Below, one piece after another: positions 26,219 through 34,259 of a stretch of DNA of 64,000 bases. This DNA is from Aquipseudomonas guryensis (lineage in GTDB: Bacteria; Pseudomonadota; Gammaproteobacteria; Pseudomonadales; Pseudomonadaceae), in contig NZ_JACJFN010000005.1 in NCBI RefSeq assembly GCF_014164785.1, positions 186,001 to 250,000 of the forward strand. The letters are read 5' to 3'. A program made the position numbers and the translations under genes. Each line of letters begins with the position of its first letter. Position 1 is the first letter of the stretch. The notes under the pieces are model-generated. The model did not search any database. It saw nothing but the letters and a program-made list of their open reading frames with translations, and was not told the origin of the DNA.

Positions 26219-27376
26219 TTACCGACGACGGTCGAGCAGGTTGACCACCAGGCGATCCAGCCAGCCCCACAGGCGCTGGCGGATCCGACTGAGCAACGGA
26301 CGTTGGTGCCAGTCCTGCAGGGTGATTTCCTGGCTGGCGGCGAAATCGCTGACAAAGCACTCGGCGACCTCGCGACTGAACGCCGGGTCGAGGGTCTCCA
26401 GATTGGCGTCCAGGTTGAAGCGCAGGTTCCAGTGATCGAAGTTGCACGAGCCGACGCTGACCCAGTCGTCCACCAGCACCATCTTCAGGTGCAGGAAGCG
26501 TGGCTGGTACTCGTAGATGCGCACCCCGGCCTTGAGCAGACGGGGGTAGTAGCGCTGGCCGGCATAGCGGATCGGCGGATGGTCGGTATGCCGGCCGGTC
26601 AGCAGCAGACGCACCTCCACGCCACGGCTGGCGGCCTTGACCAGGTAACGGCGGACCTTCCAGCTGGGCAGAAAATACGGAGTGGCCAGCCAGATGCGCT
26701 GCTTGGCACGACTCACGCTGCGCAACAGCGAGTGGGCAATATCGCGGTGCTGGCGGGCGTTGGCATAGGCCACCCTCCCCATGCCCTGCCCCGCCTGCGG
26801 GCTGGGCGGCAGGCGCGGCAGGCCCGAATTGCCATCGGCACGCCAGGGCTGGCGCCCCTCGCAGGCCAGCCACTGGAAATCGAACAGCAGCAGCCAGTGG
26901 GCCACCAGCGGCCCTTCGATGCGCACCATCACCTCGTGCCAGGCGCTGACACTGGCTTGCGGGTCCCAGAACTCGTCGGTGGAGCCGGTGCCGCCGACAA
27001 AGGCGACCCTCTCGTCCACTACCAGGATCTTGCGGTGGTCGCGGTACAGGTTGCGTACCCCGCGCCGCCAGCGCAGCGGGTTGTACAGGCGCAACTCGAC
27101 GCCGGCGCTGGCCAGGCGCTGGCGCAATGCCTTGCCAAAGCCCAGGCAGCCGAAGCCGTCGAACAGGCAATGCACCGCCACGCCGCGCCGCGCCGCATCG
27201 ACCAGGGCGTTGACCAGGGCCTCACTGCAACGGCCGTCTTCGGCCAGATACAACTCCAGCGCCACCCGTCGTTCGGCCAGCGCAATGGTCGCCAGCATGG
27301 CGGGAAAGAACGCCGGCCCGTCGACCAGCAGCTGAAAGTGGTTACCGCCTTTCCAGGGGAAGATGCTGCCCGTCAT
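26219..27376 (-). CDS. Cardiolipin synthase B-like phospholipase D-family protein
   Basis: 385 residues, no signal peptide. Two HKD motifs: YRDHRKILVVDE and FLHLKMVLVDD, the latter followed by GSCNFDHWN. Size and layout resemble ClsB, a cytosolic-face cardiolipin synthase. Its ATG overlaps the upstream YceI stop as ATGA. It is a second PLD-type gene within 5 kb, different in localisation from the lipoprotein at 20999. Confidence 0.85.
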   Translation of the reverse strand: MTGSIFPWKGGNHFQLLVDGPAFFPAMLATIALAERRVALELYLAEDGRCSEALVNALVDAARRGVAVHCLFDGFGCLGFGKALRQRLASAGVELRLYNPLRWRRGVRNLYRDHRKILVVDERVAFVGGTGSTDEFWDPQASVSAWHEVMVRIEGPLVAHWLLLFDFQWLACEGRQPWRADGNSGLPRLPPSPQAGQGMGRVAYANARQHRDIAHSLLRSVSRAKQRIWLATPYFLPSWKVRRYLVKAASRGVEVRLLLTGRHTDHPPIRYAGQRYYPRLLKAGVRIYEYQPRFLHLKMVLVDDWVSVGSCNFDHWNLRFNLDANLETLDPAFSREVAECFVSDFAASQEITLQDWHQRPLLSRIRQRLWGWLDRLVVNLLDRRR

Positions 27377-27948
27377 CGCGAGGTAAAAATCAGCACGGCT
27401 CCCACCGGTACCGACAGGCTGATGGAAGATAGCCGCGCCGTCTTGCGCAGGGCCTCGACGCCATCGGCCAGGCCAAATTCATCGGCATGCAGCACCAGCG
27501 GCGCCAGGGTCACCACCTGAAAGCGCCGGTCATCCAGGCGAGTGGCCAACAATTCGACCATGTAGCCGCGTTTGCGTCCGCTGATTTCCACCTGGATCGG
27601 CAGGCTCAGCTCCAGCTGGGCGCCGGGGGCCAGGTCGGTGATTGGCGCCAGGCCGAGCTGAGCCATGATCTTCGCCTCGGGGAAGCTGTCGACCTGGAAC
27701 AGCAGATTACGCAAACGCTCATCGCGCACCGGAATGCCGGTGCTCACCGACTCCAGTTCGACACGCATACGTACCGCGCCCTTGGCATCGACCTTGCCAT
27801 GCAGGGTGAGGAAACGATGCACCTCGGAGAGGTTGCCGGCCTTGGTGGAAATGAACGACAGGCGCGAGGACTCGTTATCCAGGTACCAGTCGGCCTGCGC
27901 CGGCAGGGCCAGGCAGGCGGCTATCAGAAAGGCATAGAGCTTGGACAT
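27373..27948 (-). CDS. YceI-family periplasmic protein
   Basis: 191 residues: signal peptide cleaved near ALPAQA, then a YceI lipocalin-like beta barrel with FISTKAGNLSEVHRF, and SVSTGIPVRDERLRN and FPEAKI in the places expected for the family. These proteins bind polyprenyl chains such as ubiquinone-8 precursors. It starts the operon with the ClsB-like gene, overlapping it by four bases. Confidence 0.88.
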   Translation of the reverse strand: MSKLYAFLIAACLALPAQADWYLDNESSRLSFISTKAGNLSEVHRFLTLHGKVDAKGAVRMRVELESVSTGIPVRDERLRNLLFQVDSFPEAKIMAQLGLAPITDLAPGAQLELSLPIQVEISGRKRGYMVELLATRLDDRRFQVVTLAPLVLHADEFGLADGVEALRKTARLSSISLSVPVGAVLIFTSR

Positions 27949-28057
27949 GGGCTCACTGGGCTTGGCTATTTCAGCGCAACGATAGCGGCCCGGGCCGGCA
28001 ATGCAAAGCCTGCCGCCCCGGCCATTGCGTAATGCTGTTCACTCAAAGCGCTTGGCT

Positions 28058-28079
28058 CCCCTCTCCCGTTCACGGGAGA
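28058..28079. repeat. CCCCTCTCCC hairpin repeat, incomplete copy
   Basis: CCCCTCTCCC-GTTCAC-GGGAGA: the left arm is complete but the right arm breaks off after six bases. A GGGGGAGAGAG run about 55 bp further on may be the displaced end. Between convergent-free genes at 27948 and 28145. Confidence 0.5.
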
Positions 28080-28144
28080 CGACTGCATGGAGGCAGGAGG
28101 TAGGGCGACGCAGGAAGCCAAAGCCGAGGAGCCGGGGGAGAGAG

Positions 28145-28459
28145 TTAGGGCTGCAGCTGACAGCCCTCGCGCACGCCGAGCCAAAGCGCCGTATGGCTGC
28201 TGCCGAGGCTGCTAGCGGTTACCTGCTTGCCGGCGGCATCGTCGAGCAATTCGCTGAGCGGCAGGTACTGTTTGATGTAGCCGGCGCAATAGTCGGCCGG
28301 ATTGCCGACCACGTAGCGACAGGAGCAGTACTCCTTGGCCGAGTAGGCGCCGATGATGCCGGGGAAGGCCATCAGATGGACGCGGTAGCTCCAGCCGAGC
28401 AACGCCAGGATCAGCAGTGCGAGCAAGCCAATGGCAAGAAACGGATGGCGCTTGATCAT
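28145..28459 (-). CDS. Membrane-anchored hypothetical protein with cysteines
   Basis: 104 residues: a single N-terminal membrane span (about 8-25), then a periplasmic domain with CSC, C58 and a C-terminal Cys that could form disulfides. Its ATG overlaps the serine hydrolase stop as ATGA, so the two are coupled. Not recognised. Confidence 0.7.
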   Translation of the reverse strand: MIKRHPFLAIGLLALLILALLGWSYRVHLMAFPGIIGAYSAKEYCSCRYVVGNPADYCAGYIKQYLPLSELLDDAAGKQVTASSLGSSHTALWLGVREGCQLQP

Positions 28460-29571
28460 GGCTGTTCTCCGGCAAAGGCGGCCAGGGCCCGCTTGAGCAA
28501 TTCGTTGTGCTGGTAGCTGCCGTCACGGTCATCGGCGTAACGCACGATCACCAGTTTCTGCTCGGGCAGCACATACAGCCCCTGGCCCCAGTGGCCGAGG
28601 GCGGCGAAGGTGGTTGCCGGCGCATCCGGCCAGGGCTTGGCGCTCTGCGGCAAGGCCACGTTGAGCCACCACTGGCCACCGGGTACGGCGTCATTGGGCT
28701 TCTGCGGATCGGGCTGATAGTTGGCGAACGGCGTGCGGTTGAACGCCACCCAGGATGCCGGCAACAGCTGGCGCTCACCCCAGCGGCCGTCGCGCTGCAT
28801 GAGCAGGCCGACACGGGCCAGGTCGCGGGCACTCAGGTAGGCGTAGGAGGAAGCAACCAAGGTGCCGCTGGCGTCGCGCTCCCAGGTCGCCGAGGTGATG
28901 CCCAGCGGCTCGAACAGCGCGGTCCAGGGATAGTCGCGATAAGTCGGCTCACCGAGAATCTGCTTGAGGGCCGCGGACAGCACATTGCTGTCACCGCTGG
29001 AGTAGCGAAATTGCGTGCCGGGCACGCTATCCAGTTCGTGCGTGGCGGTGAAGGCGGCGCTGTCGCCACGGCCACGGGTGTAGAGCATGGCCACCACCGA
29101 GGACGTCAACGGCGCGTATTCGTAGCCTTCCTGCCAGTCGAGACCCGAAGCCCAGTTGAGCAGGTGGCCCATCTTCACCGCCGGATGCTTGGCGAACGGC
29201 GGATAGTGCTGCGCCACCGGATCGTCCAGCTTGAAGCGGCCTTCGCCGTAGGCCACGCCGAGCACGCTGGCGAACAGGCTCTTGCTGATCGACCAGGCCA
29301 GGTGCGGGGTCTGCGCGTTGTTCGGCCCGGCATAGCGCTCGTAGACCAGCACGCCATCCTTGATCACCAGCAGCGCATCGGTACGCACACCCAGACGGGT
29401 GCTGTCATCACGGGCGGGAAAGGCGTAGGCCTCCAGCGCCTCGAGCGCGGGGCTCGGGGTGACCGGTTGGCTGGACCACTCGGCAGCCGGCCAGCTTTCG
29501 GCCAGCGCCTGGCTGGCAGCCAGCACGCAGAGGCCGGCCAGGCTCAGGCGACGCATCAGGGCAAGGGACAT
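28456..29571 (-). CDS. Secreted serine hydrolase (class C beta-lactamase fold)
   Basis: 371 residues with a signal peptide (about 1-24; an alternative start lies at 29556). SISKS is the SxxK nucleophile, YSSGDS the YxN-like element and GHWGQGLYV the third-motif position, all typical of beta-lactamase-related hydrolases and 6-aminohexanoate hydrolases. It is exported to the periplasm. Whether it is an esterase, amidase or peptidase cannot be told. Coupled to a small anchored protein. Confidence 0.87.
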   Translation of the reverse strand: MSLALMRRLSLAGLCVLAASQALAESWPAAEWSSQPVTPSPALEALEAYAFPARDDSTRLGVRTDALLVIKDGVLVYERYAGPNNAQTPHLAWSISKSLFASVLGVAYGEGRFKLDDPVAQHYPPFAKHPAVKMGHLLNWASGLDWQEGYEYAPLTSSVVAMLYTRGRGDSAAFTATHELDSVPGTQFRYSSGDSNVLSAALKQILGEPTYRDYPWTALFEPLGITSATWERDASGTLVASSYAYLSARDLARVGLLMQRDGRWGERQLLPASWVAFNRTPFANYQPDPQKPNDAVPGGQWWLNVALPQSAKPWPDAPATTFAALGHWGQGLYVLPEQKLVIVRYADDRDGSYQHNELLKRALAAFAGEQP

Positions 29572-29669
29572 CGGGCGTTCTCACGGCAATCGAAAGCCGC
29601 GACCCTAGCACGTGGCCGATGAAGAACAACAGCATCGGCAAGCAACACTGCTGTGGCAGCGTCCGCCCC

Positions 29670-30455
29670 TCAATCCGGCAGGCGGTAGTCTTCCTGAGTC
29701 AGCAGATCCAGGCCGCAGTCCAGGCGCTCGATCCAGTCGAGGAAGGCATTGATCATCGCCTCGCCGACAAAGGGCCGGCCGTGCTGCGGCACGATCATCG
29801 CCACGTTCATCTCGCGCACCATCTGCGCCCAGAAGCGGCAGGCCTTGTTGCTGGCCATGTAGCGGCGGTGGAAGCCGGCCATGTTGGGGATGTGGTTGAC
29901 GAAGTCATTCACCGGGCTGGCATCGTCGACCATCGAGGCGCCCATGTCGCCGGAGAACAGGATGCGGCTGACCGGGTCGTACAGCTGGAAGTTACCCACC
30001 GAGTGCAGAAAATGCGCCGGCACGGCGTGCAGCTTGCACTTGCCGAGCGTGAACGACTGGCCGCGATCCGGCAGGGCGATGATGCGGTCGTAGGTGTTGA
30101 TGCCGTGACTCAGCGCCAGGTAGTTGGCCGTCAGGTGCGGCAGGAAGCGCGCCCACAGCTTGGAGCAGATCACCCGCGCTTTGGTGTGCAGCAGCCACTT
30201 GTCCAGCGAGGCGATGATGTCCGGGTCCTGGTGCGAGGCGAAGATATAGGTCAGCGACTGCACCGGAATGTGCTTGGACAGCTCCAGCGACAGCGGCGTA
30301 TAGGTCAGGTCGCCGCCCGGATCGAGCAGCAGGTACTGCTCGTTGTCGGTGATCAGGAACTGGTTGGATTGCACACCTTCGCCGCTGACCAGGTCATCGA
30401 ACATCAGGCATTGGTGAGTGCCGTTATCAAACAGCACGATGGGCTCGCGGCGCAT
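29670..30455 (-). CDS. ODP-type metallo-beta-lactamase-fold protein
   Basis: 261 residues from the ATG at 30455, chosen for TGAGGT upstream. The metal site resembles flavodiiron proteins without the flavodoxin part: SHQDPDI (H-x-D-x-D in place of HxHxDH), HFLHSVGNF, FSGDMGASM, VPQHGRPF. Such stand-alone ODP domains bind diiron and oxygen, and some are sensors. No signal peptide. Enzyme or sensor role is inference. Confidence 0.82.
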   Translation of the reverse strand: MRREPIVLFDNGTHQCLMFDDLVSGEGVQSNQFLITDNEQYLLLDPGGDLTYTPLSLELSKHIPVQSLTYIFASHQDPDIIASLDKWLLHTKARVICSKLWARFLPHLTANYLALSHGINTYDRIIALPDRGQSFTLGKCKLHAVPAHFLHSVGNFQLYDPVSRILFSGDMGASMVDDASPVNDFVNHIPNMAGFHRRYMASNKACRFWAQMVREMNVAMIVPQHGRPFVGEAMINAFLDWIERLDCGLDLLTQEDYRLPD

Positions 30456-30570
30456 GGAAACCTCACAGGAAAATCGCGAGGCGACCATAGTCGAAGCCGA
30501 CACTTGCCTCACTGACCTGGATCAAGCCGAGAGCTTCACGCAGGGCTCCGGTAGCCGGCCCACACCCTAC

Positions 30571-30708
30571 ATACTGTTATTCCGCACAAGCTTTTTTGTA
30601 GGAGCCAGCTTGCTGGCGATCAGCGGGACGCTGCCTGCCTATCGCCAGCAAGCTTCCTACAGTCCACCACCGCCGCACGGTGGGTCGGTGCAGCGCGCCC
30701 CACCCTAA
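30571..30708. repeat. Composite REPIN element, copy B
   Basis: ATACTGTT...GCACAAGCTTTTTT flank, REP doublet at 30597-30661, then TCCACCACCG...CGGTGGG...CCACCCTA as in the copy at 18090. The right REP arm has lost GGC (AAGCTTCCTAC for AAGCTGGCTCCTAC). Its final TAGGGTG (minus strand) supplies the stop of the gene at 30705. Confidence 0.8.
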
Positions 30709-31586
30709 ACCTGCAGTGCAGCCTGGGCTTTCTCCTGGCGCTTCGCCCGCGCCGTGCGAGCGATTTCCAACAGGTTTCGATCGCGCTGCCACAGCGCCGC
30801 CCATTCGCCAGGTCCGGCGCTCATGGCAGCATCGATCTCCGGACGCAGCGCAGCAAACTGGGCGAAAAGCCCGGCCAGCAGCAGGTGGTTGCTCGGCGTA
30901 GTCGGGCACAAGCGGGTCACCTCCGCACACCCCGCCAGCAGGCCCAGCAGGCGCAGTTGCAGCGACTGTGCCCAGGCACTGTCCTGACCCACGCCGTACA
31001 GCCAGGCGGTCAGCGCGGTCAGTACGTGCAGGTCCTCGATGCTGCGGAAGGGTTTGACGTAGGCATCCCAGCCATCGCCCGGCAGGCGCTCGCAGTGGGC
31101 GTGTTCCAGGTGCAGGCGACCATGGCTGACATCCGGCATCAGCGGCAGCGCCGGTAGCGTTTCGATGCACACCCCCGGCGCGCCATTGCGCACCACCCCG
31201 ACGGCCAGGCGCGGCCGTGCCCCCTCCTCGTCTTCGCGCGCCGCCACCAGCAACCAGTCGGCGGCCTCGGCGGCGGTGACGAAATCCTTGCGCCCGGACA
31301 GGTGCAGATCATTGATGCGCGTGCTCATGTCCGCCGGGCGAGTGCTCTTGTTCTCGGTCACGCACAGCGCGCCCAACGACCAGGGCGCCGCCGGCCACAG
31401 GGCACGCAACGCTGCCTGGTAACCGGCTAGAAAAGCCAGCCCCGGCGTCGCTGCCAAACGCCCACCGAGCAAGGCCAAGGTGAACGGAGTGGCCTCGCCG
31501 AGCCGCTCCAGCAGCGCGGCGTACCAGCTTTCCAGGTCGCTCGCTGGCAGGCGATCGCGGGTTTGCAGCAAGGGTTGCCAGGGCAT
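30705..31586 (-). CDS. Acyl-CoA dehydrogenase-like protein, shortened
   Basis: 293 residues, about 90 short of normal acyl-CoA dehydrogenases. The central region (LGALCVTE, then LSGRKDFVTAAEAADWLLVAA) matches their beta-domain substrate/FAD-contact motif, and helices follow. I cannot place a catalytic glutamate, so it may bind but not oxidise acyl-CoA. AGAGGATT precedes the ATG. Divergent from the ornithine-lipid genes. Its TAG stop falls in the edge of the composite REPIN. Confidence 0.72.
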   Translation of the reverse strand: MPWQPLLQTRDRLPASDLESWYAALLERLGEATPFTLALLGGRLAATPGLAFLAGYQAALRALWPAAPWSLGALCVTENKSTRPADMSTRINDLHLSGRKDFVTAAEAADWLLVAAREDEEGARPRLAVGVVRNGAPGVCIETLPALPLMPDVSHGRLHLEHAHCERLPGDGWDAYVKPFRSIEDLHVLTALTAWLYGVGQDSAWAQSLQLRLLGLLAGCAEVTRLCPTTPSNHLLLAGLFAQFAALRPEIDAAMSAGPGEWAALWQRDRNLLEIARTARAKRQEKAQAALQV

Positions 31587-31623
31587 TGCAATAATCCTCT
31601 ACCGAGTCGATGTACGGCCTCGC

Positions 31624-31820
31624 GAGCTAGAGCCAGGCAAGGCAAGGCAAGGCAAGGCGAAATTGGGCGAGGACGCGGAGTTTACAAAGCGTAAATGAGC
31701 AGTACTCGCTTCACTCGCCCTCCGGGTCGCGCTAAAGCGCGTTAGCGGCAAGCCGCTTTCCGAGCCCAATTTACCAGCCTGCGGCTGTTACTGCGTTGCA
31801 ACACAGCCTGGCCGACGCGC
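31624..31820. mobile_element. MITE-like repeat, TGAGAACC family, degraded inverted copy
   Basis: In the 362 bp gap before olsB. GAGCTAGAGCCAGGCAAGG, TTGGGCGAGGACGCGGAGTTTAC, GTAAATGAGC and CCTGCGGCTGTTACT all match the reverse complement of the element at 41045-41247, but the terminal repeats are missing. Starts with a run of AAGGC units. Confidence 0.6.
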
Positions 31821-31948
31821 AGCAGGACGTGGCTGTCACGCAAGCATCACCAAAGCTTCACGGAGGTGACACCGGCGCTTCCTAGCCTGAGCTTGCCCAA
31901 CAAAGTCGACTGGCCGCAACTCTTTGAAGGCCGGCTTACGGAGGCTAC

Positions 31949-32707
31949 ATGATGACCGAGAGCGCCCGCACCCGCGACACCACTGCCGAACGCCGCCTGC
32001 ACGCCGAACGTCTGCTCGGGGCCGATGCCCTGCGCGAGGCCCAGGCTCTGCGCTACAGCGTTTTCAGCAGCGAATTCGACGCCAAGCTGAATGGCGCCGA
32101 GCTCGGCCTGGACATGGATGACTATGACCCGCACTGCCAGCACATCGGCGTGCGCGACCTGAACAGCGGCCGCCTGGTCGCAACCACCCGCCTGCTCGAC
32201 CACCACGCCGCGGCCAGCCTGGGCCGCTTCTACAGCGAGGAGGAGTTCTGCCTGCACGGCCTGGCCCATCTCGAAGGGCCGGTGCTGGAACTGGGCCGCA
32301 CCTGCGTCGACCCGGCCTACCGCAACGGCGGCACCATCGCCGTGCTGTGGAGCGAGCTGGCCGAAGTGCTCAACGAAGGCGGCTACCGCTACCTGATGGG
32401 CTGCGCCAGCATCCCCATGCAGGACGGCGGCATCCAGGCCCAGGCGATCATGCAGCGCCTGCGCGAGCGCTACCTGTGCAACGAACACCTGCGCGCCGAA
32501 CCGAAGAAGCCGCTGCCGAGCCTGGATGTGCCGAGCAACGTCATCGCCGAGATGCCGCCCCTGCTCAAGGCCTACATGCGCCTGGGTGCGAAGATCTGCG
32601 GCGAACCGTGCTGGGACGAGGATTTCCAGGTGGCCGACGTGTTCATCCTGCTCAAGCGCGACGAGCTGTGTCCGCGCTATGCGCGGCACTTCAAGGCCGC
32701 GGTATAG
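31949..32707 (+). CDS. olsB: L-ornithine N-alpha-acyltransferase OlsB
   Basis: 252 residues. GNAT-type fold of the OlsB family: RYSVFSSEFDAKL near the start, DMDDYDPHCQHIGVRD, LELGRTCVDPAYRNGG as the acyl-ACP/CoA binding core, and LMGCASIPMQDGG. It adds a 3-hydroxyacyl chain to ornithine to make lyso-ornithine lipid at the inner membrane. GGAGG sits 4 bases from the ATG at 31949 and 7 from the in-frame ATG at 31952; either may be used. OlsA follows 100 bp downstream. Such lipids are made under phosphate limitation in many bacteria. Confidence 0.9.
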   Translation: MMTESARTRDTTAERRLHAERLLGADALREAQALRYSVFSSEFDAKLNGAELGLDMDDYDPHCQHIGVRDLNSGRLVATTRLLDHHAAASLGRFYSEEEFCLHGLAHLEGPVLELGRTCVDPAYRNGGTIAVLWSELAEVLNEGGYRYLMGCASIPMQDGGIQAQAIMQRLRERYLCNEHLRAEPKKPLPSLDVPSNVIAEMPPLLKAYMRLGAKICGEPCWDEDFQVADVFILLKRDELCPRYARHFKAAV

Positions 32708-32711
32708 CGCT

Positions 32712-32737
32712 CCCCTCGCCCACTTGTGGGAGAGGGG
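32712..32737. repeat. CCCCTCTCCC hairpin repeat, copy 2
   Basis: CCCCTCGCCC / GGGAGAGGGG with one mismatch, loop of 6 bases, five bases after the olsB stop and before olsA. Confidence 0.65.
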
Positions 32738-32807
32738 CACCCCTCCACCATTACCCTATAGCGACCGCGAGCAGTCACTCACGGCGGCACCCTAACCAGG
32801 CTCAGCG

Positions 32808-33581
32808 ATGAACAAATTGCGTCTTTACCTGCGCCTGGCCCGCTTGGCCGGCGTACTGCTACTCGGCCTGCTATTGGCCAGCGGGGTCGCCCTGGCTGAA
32901 CGCCTGCGCCGCCACGATTTGCTCGGCCTGCGCCAGCGCCTGACCTGCTGGTTCCTGCGCCGCCTGAGTCATGCCCTGCCCTTCGACGTCGAGTTGCAGG
33001 GCAAGCTGCCCGGCGAGCCGATGCTGTGGCTCAGCAACCATGTGTCGTGGACCGACATCCCGCTGCTCGGCCAACTGCTGCCTCTGTCCTTCCTGTCCAA
33101 GGCCGAGGTGCGCACCTGGCCGCTGGCCGGTTGGCTGGCGCACAAGGCCGGCACCTTGTTTATCCGCCGCGGCTCGGGTGACAGCGCCCTGCTCGCCCGC
33201 CAGCTGCAGCGCTACCTGCAGGGCGGCCATGCGCTGCTGATCTTCCCCGAGGGGACCACCACCGACGGCCAGCAGGTGCGCACCTTCCACGGCCGCCTGC
33301 TGACCGGCGCCATCGAAGCCGGCATGCCTGTGCAACCGGTGGCGATCCGTTACCTGCGCGCGGGCAAGCCCGATCTAATTGCGCCCTTTATCGGCGACGA
33401 CGATTTGCCCTCGCACCTGCTGCGCCTGTTCGCCAGCGAACGCAGCACGGTGCAGATCCAGCTGCTCGAACCCATCGCCAGCCACGGCCTGGAGCGCAAT
33501 GCCCTGGCCCGCCAGGCGCAGCGCGCGGTGCAAGTGGCGCTGTTCGGCGAGCTCAGCGAGCAAGCCCAGCAAGCCGCCTGA
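32808..33581 (+). CDS. olsA: Lyso-ornithine lipid O-acyltransferase OlsA (PlsC family)
   Basis: 257 residues. N-terminal membrane anchor, then the PlsC motifs in order: NHVSWTD (HxxxxD catalytic), FIRRGSGD, FPEGTTTDG (acceptor phosphate/glycerol-type site) and PVAIRY. It acylates lyso-ornithine lipid from OlsB to complete the ornithine lipid. Start at 32808 after CAGG. Downstream of olsB with a hairpin between, so expression may be uneven. Converges on acpH across a REPIN. Confidence 0.9.
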   Translation: MNKLRLYLRLARLAGVLLLGLLLASGVALAERLRRHDLLGLRQRLTCWFLRRLSHALPFDVELQGKLPGEPMLWLSNHVSWTDIPLLGQLLPLSFLSKAEVRTWPLAGWLAHKAGTLFIRRGSGDSALLARQLQRYLQGGHALLIFPEGTTTDGQQVRTFHGRLLTGAIEAGMPVQPVAIRYLRAGKPDLIAPFIGDDDLPSHLLRLFASERSTVQIQLLEPIASHGLERNALARQAQRAVQVALFGELSEQAQQAA

Positions 33582-33595
33582 AGCCCCCGCACATT

Positions 33596-33668
33596 TGTAG
33601 GAGCCAGCTTGCTGGCGATCTATTGATAGCCGTGCGGTAAAGCATCGCCAGCAAGCTGGCTCCTACAA
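33596..33668. repeat. REPIN (REP doublet)
   Basis: TTGTAGGAGCCAGCTTGCTGG and its inverse enclose 28 bases, between convergent olsA and acpH. Both arms are intact here. The TAG of the right arm (minus strand) is the acpH stop codon. Confidence 0.85.
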
Positions 33669-34259
33669 CGGCAGGCCTGGGTCGCGGTTTATTGCCCGGT
33701 CTGCAAAGCACCGCAGTTCGGGATAGAAGGCGCGAAAATCCTCCTGCAACGGCTCATAAAGCCGTTCCAGCTCGGCCATCGCGCCGTCCAGCAGTTGTGG
33801 GCGCGACAGGCGCCGGCTCATGCCCCACAGCACCTGTTCCAGCACGGCGAAATCGCGGTAGCTGCCCAGCCAGTCCTGCTGCGCCATGCGCGGGGCGATA
33901 TGCGCCAGGCGCGGCGGCAACTCAGGCTGTTCGGCCAATACGGCATAGACCCGCGCGGTGAACTGCGGCAACGGTTCGGCGGCGTAGTCGTGCCAGTGCC
34001 GGGCCAGGCAGTGATCGAAGAACAGGTCGAGGAGAATCCCCGAAGTACGCCGCCGCTCGGCCGGGAAGCGCGCGCGGGCCCGCTCGGTCAGCGGGTGGCT
34101 GTCGGTGAACACATCGATGCGCCGGTGCAGGCGGATGGCAGCCTCGATCTCGGACGGAAAGCGCCCCTCCAGTCGACCTTTGACGAAGTCGCCATACAGG
34201 CTGCCCAGTAGTTGCGCGGGCTGGTCGCCGCCCAGATGCAGATGGGCCAGGTAGTTCAT
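33663..34259 (-). CDS. acpH: Acyl-carrier-protein phosphodiesterase AcpH
   Basis: 198 residues. MNYLAHLHL start, GSLYGDFVKG, HRRIDVFTDSHP and LLDLFFDHCLARHW are the family's conserved segments, with His/Asp metal ligands. It removes the 4'-phosphopantetheine arm from ACP. The ATG overlaps the upstream AraC stop as ATGA. The last codons run into a REPIN, which gives the TAG stop. Confidence 0.9.
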   Translation of the reverse strand: MNYLAHLHLGGDQPAQLLGSLYGDFVKGRLEGRFPSEIEAAIRLHRRIDVFTDSHPLTERARARFPAERRRTSGILLDLFFDHCLARHWHDYAAEPLPQFTARVYAVLAEQPELPPRLAHIAPRMAQQDWLGSYRDFAVLEQVLWGMSRRLSRPQLLDGAMAELERLYEPLQEDFRAFYPELRCFADRAINRDPGLPL

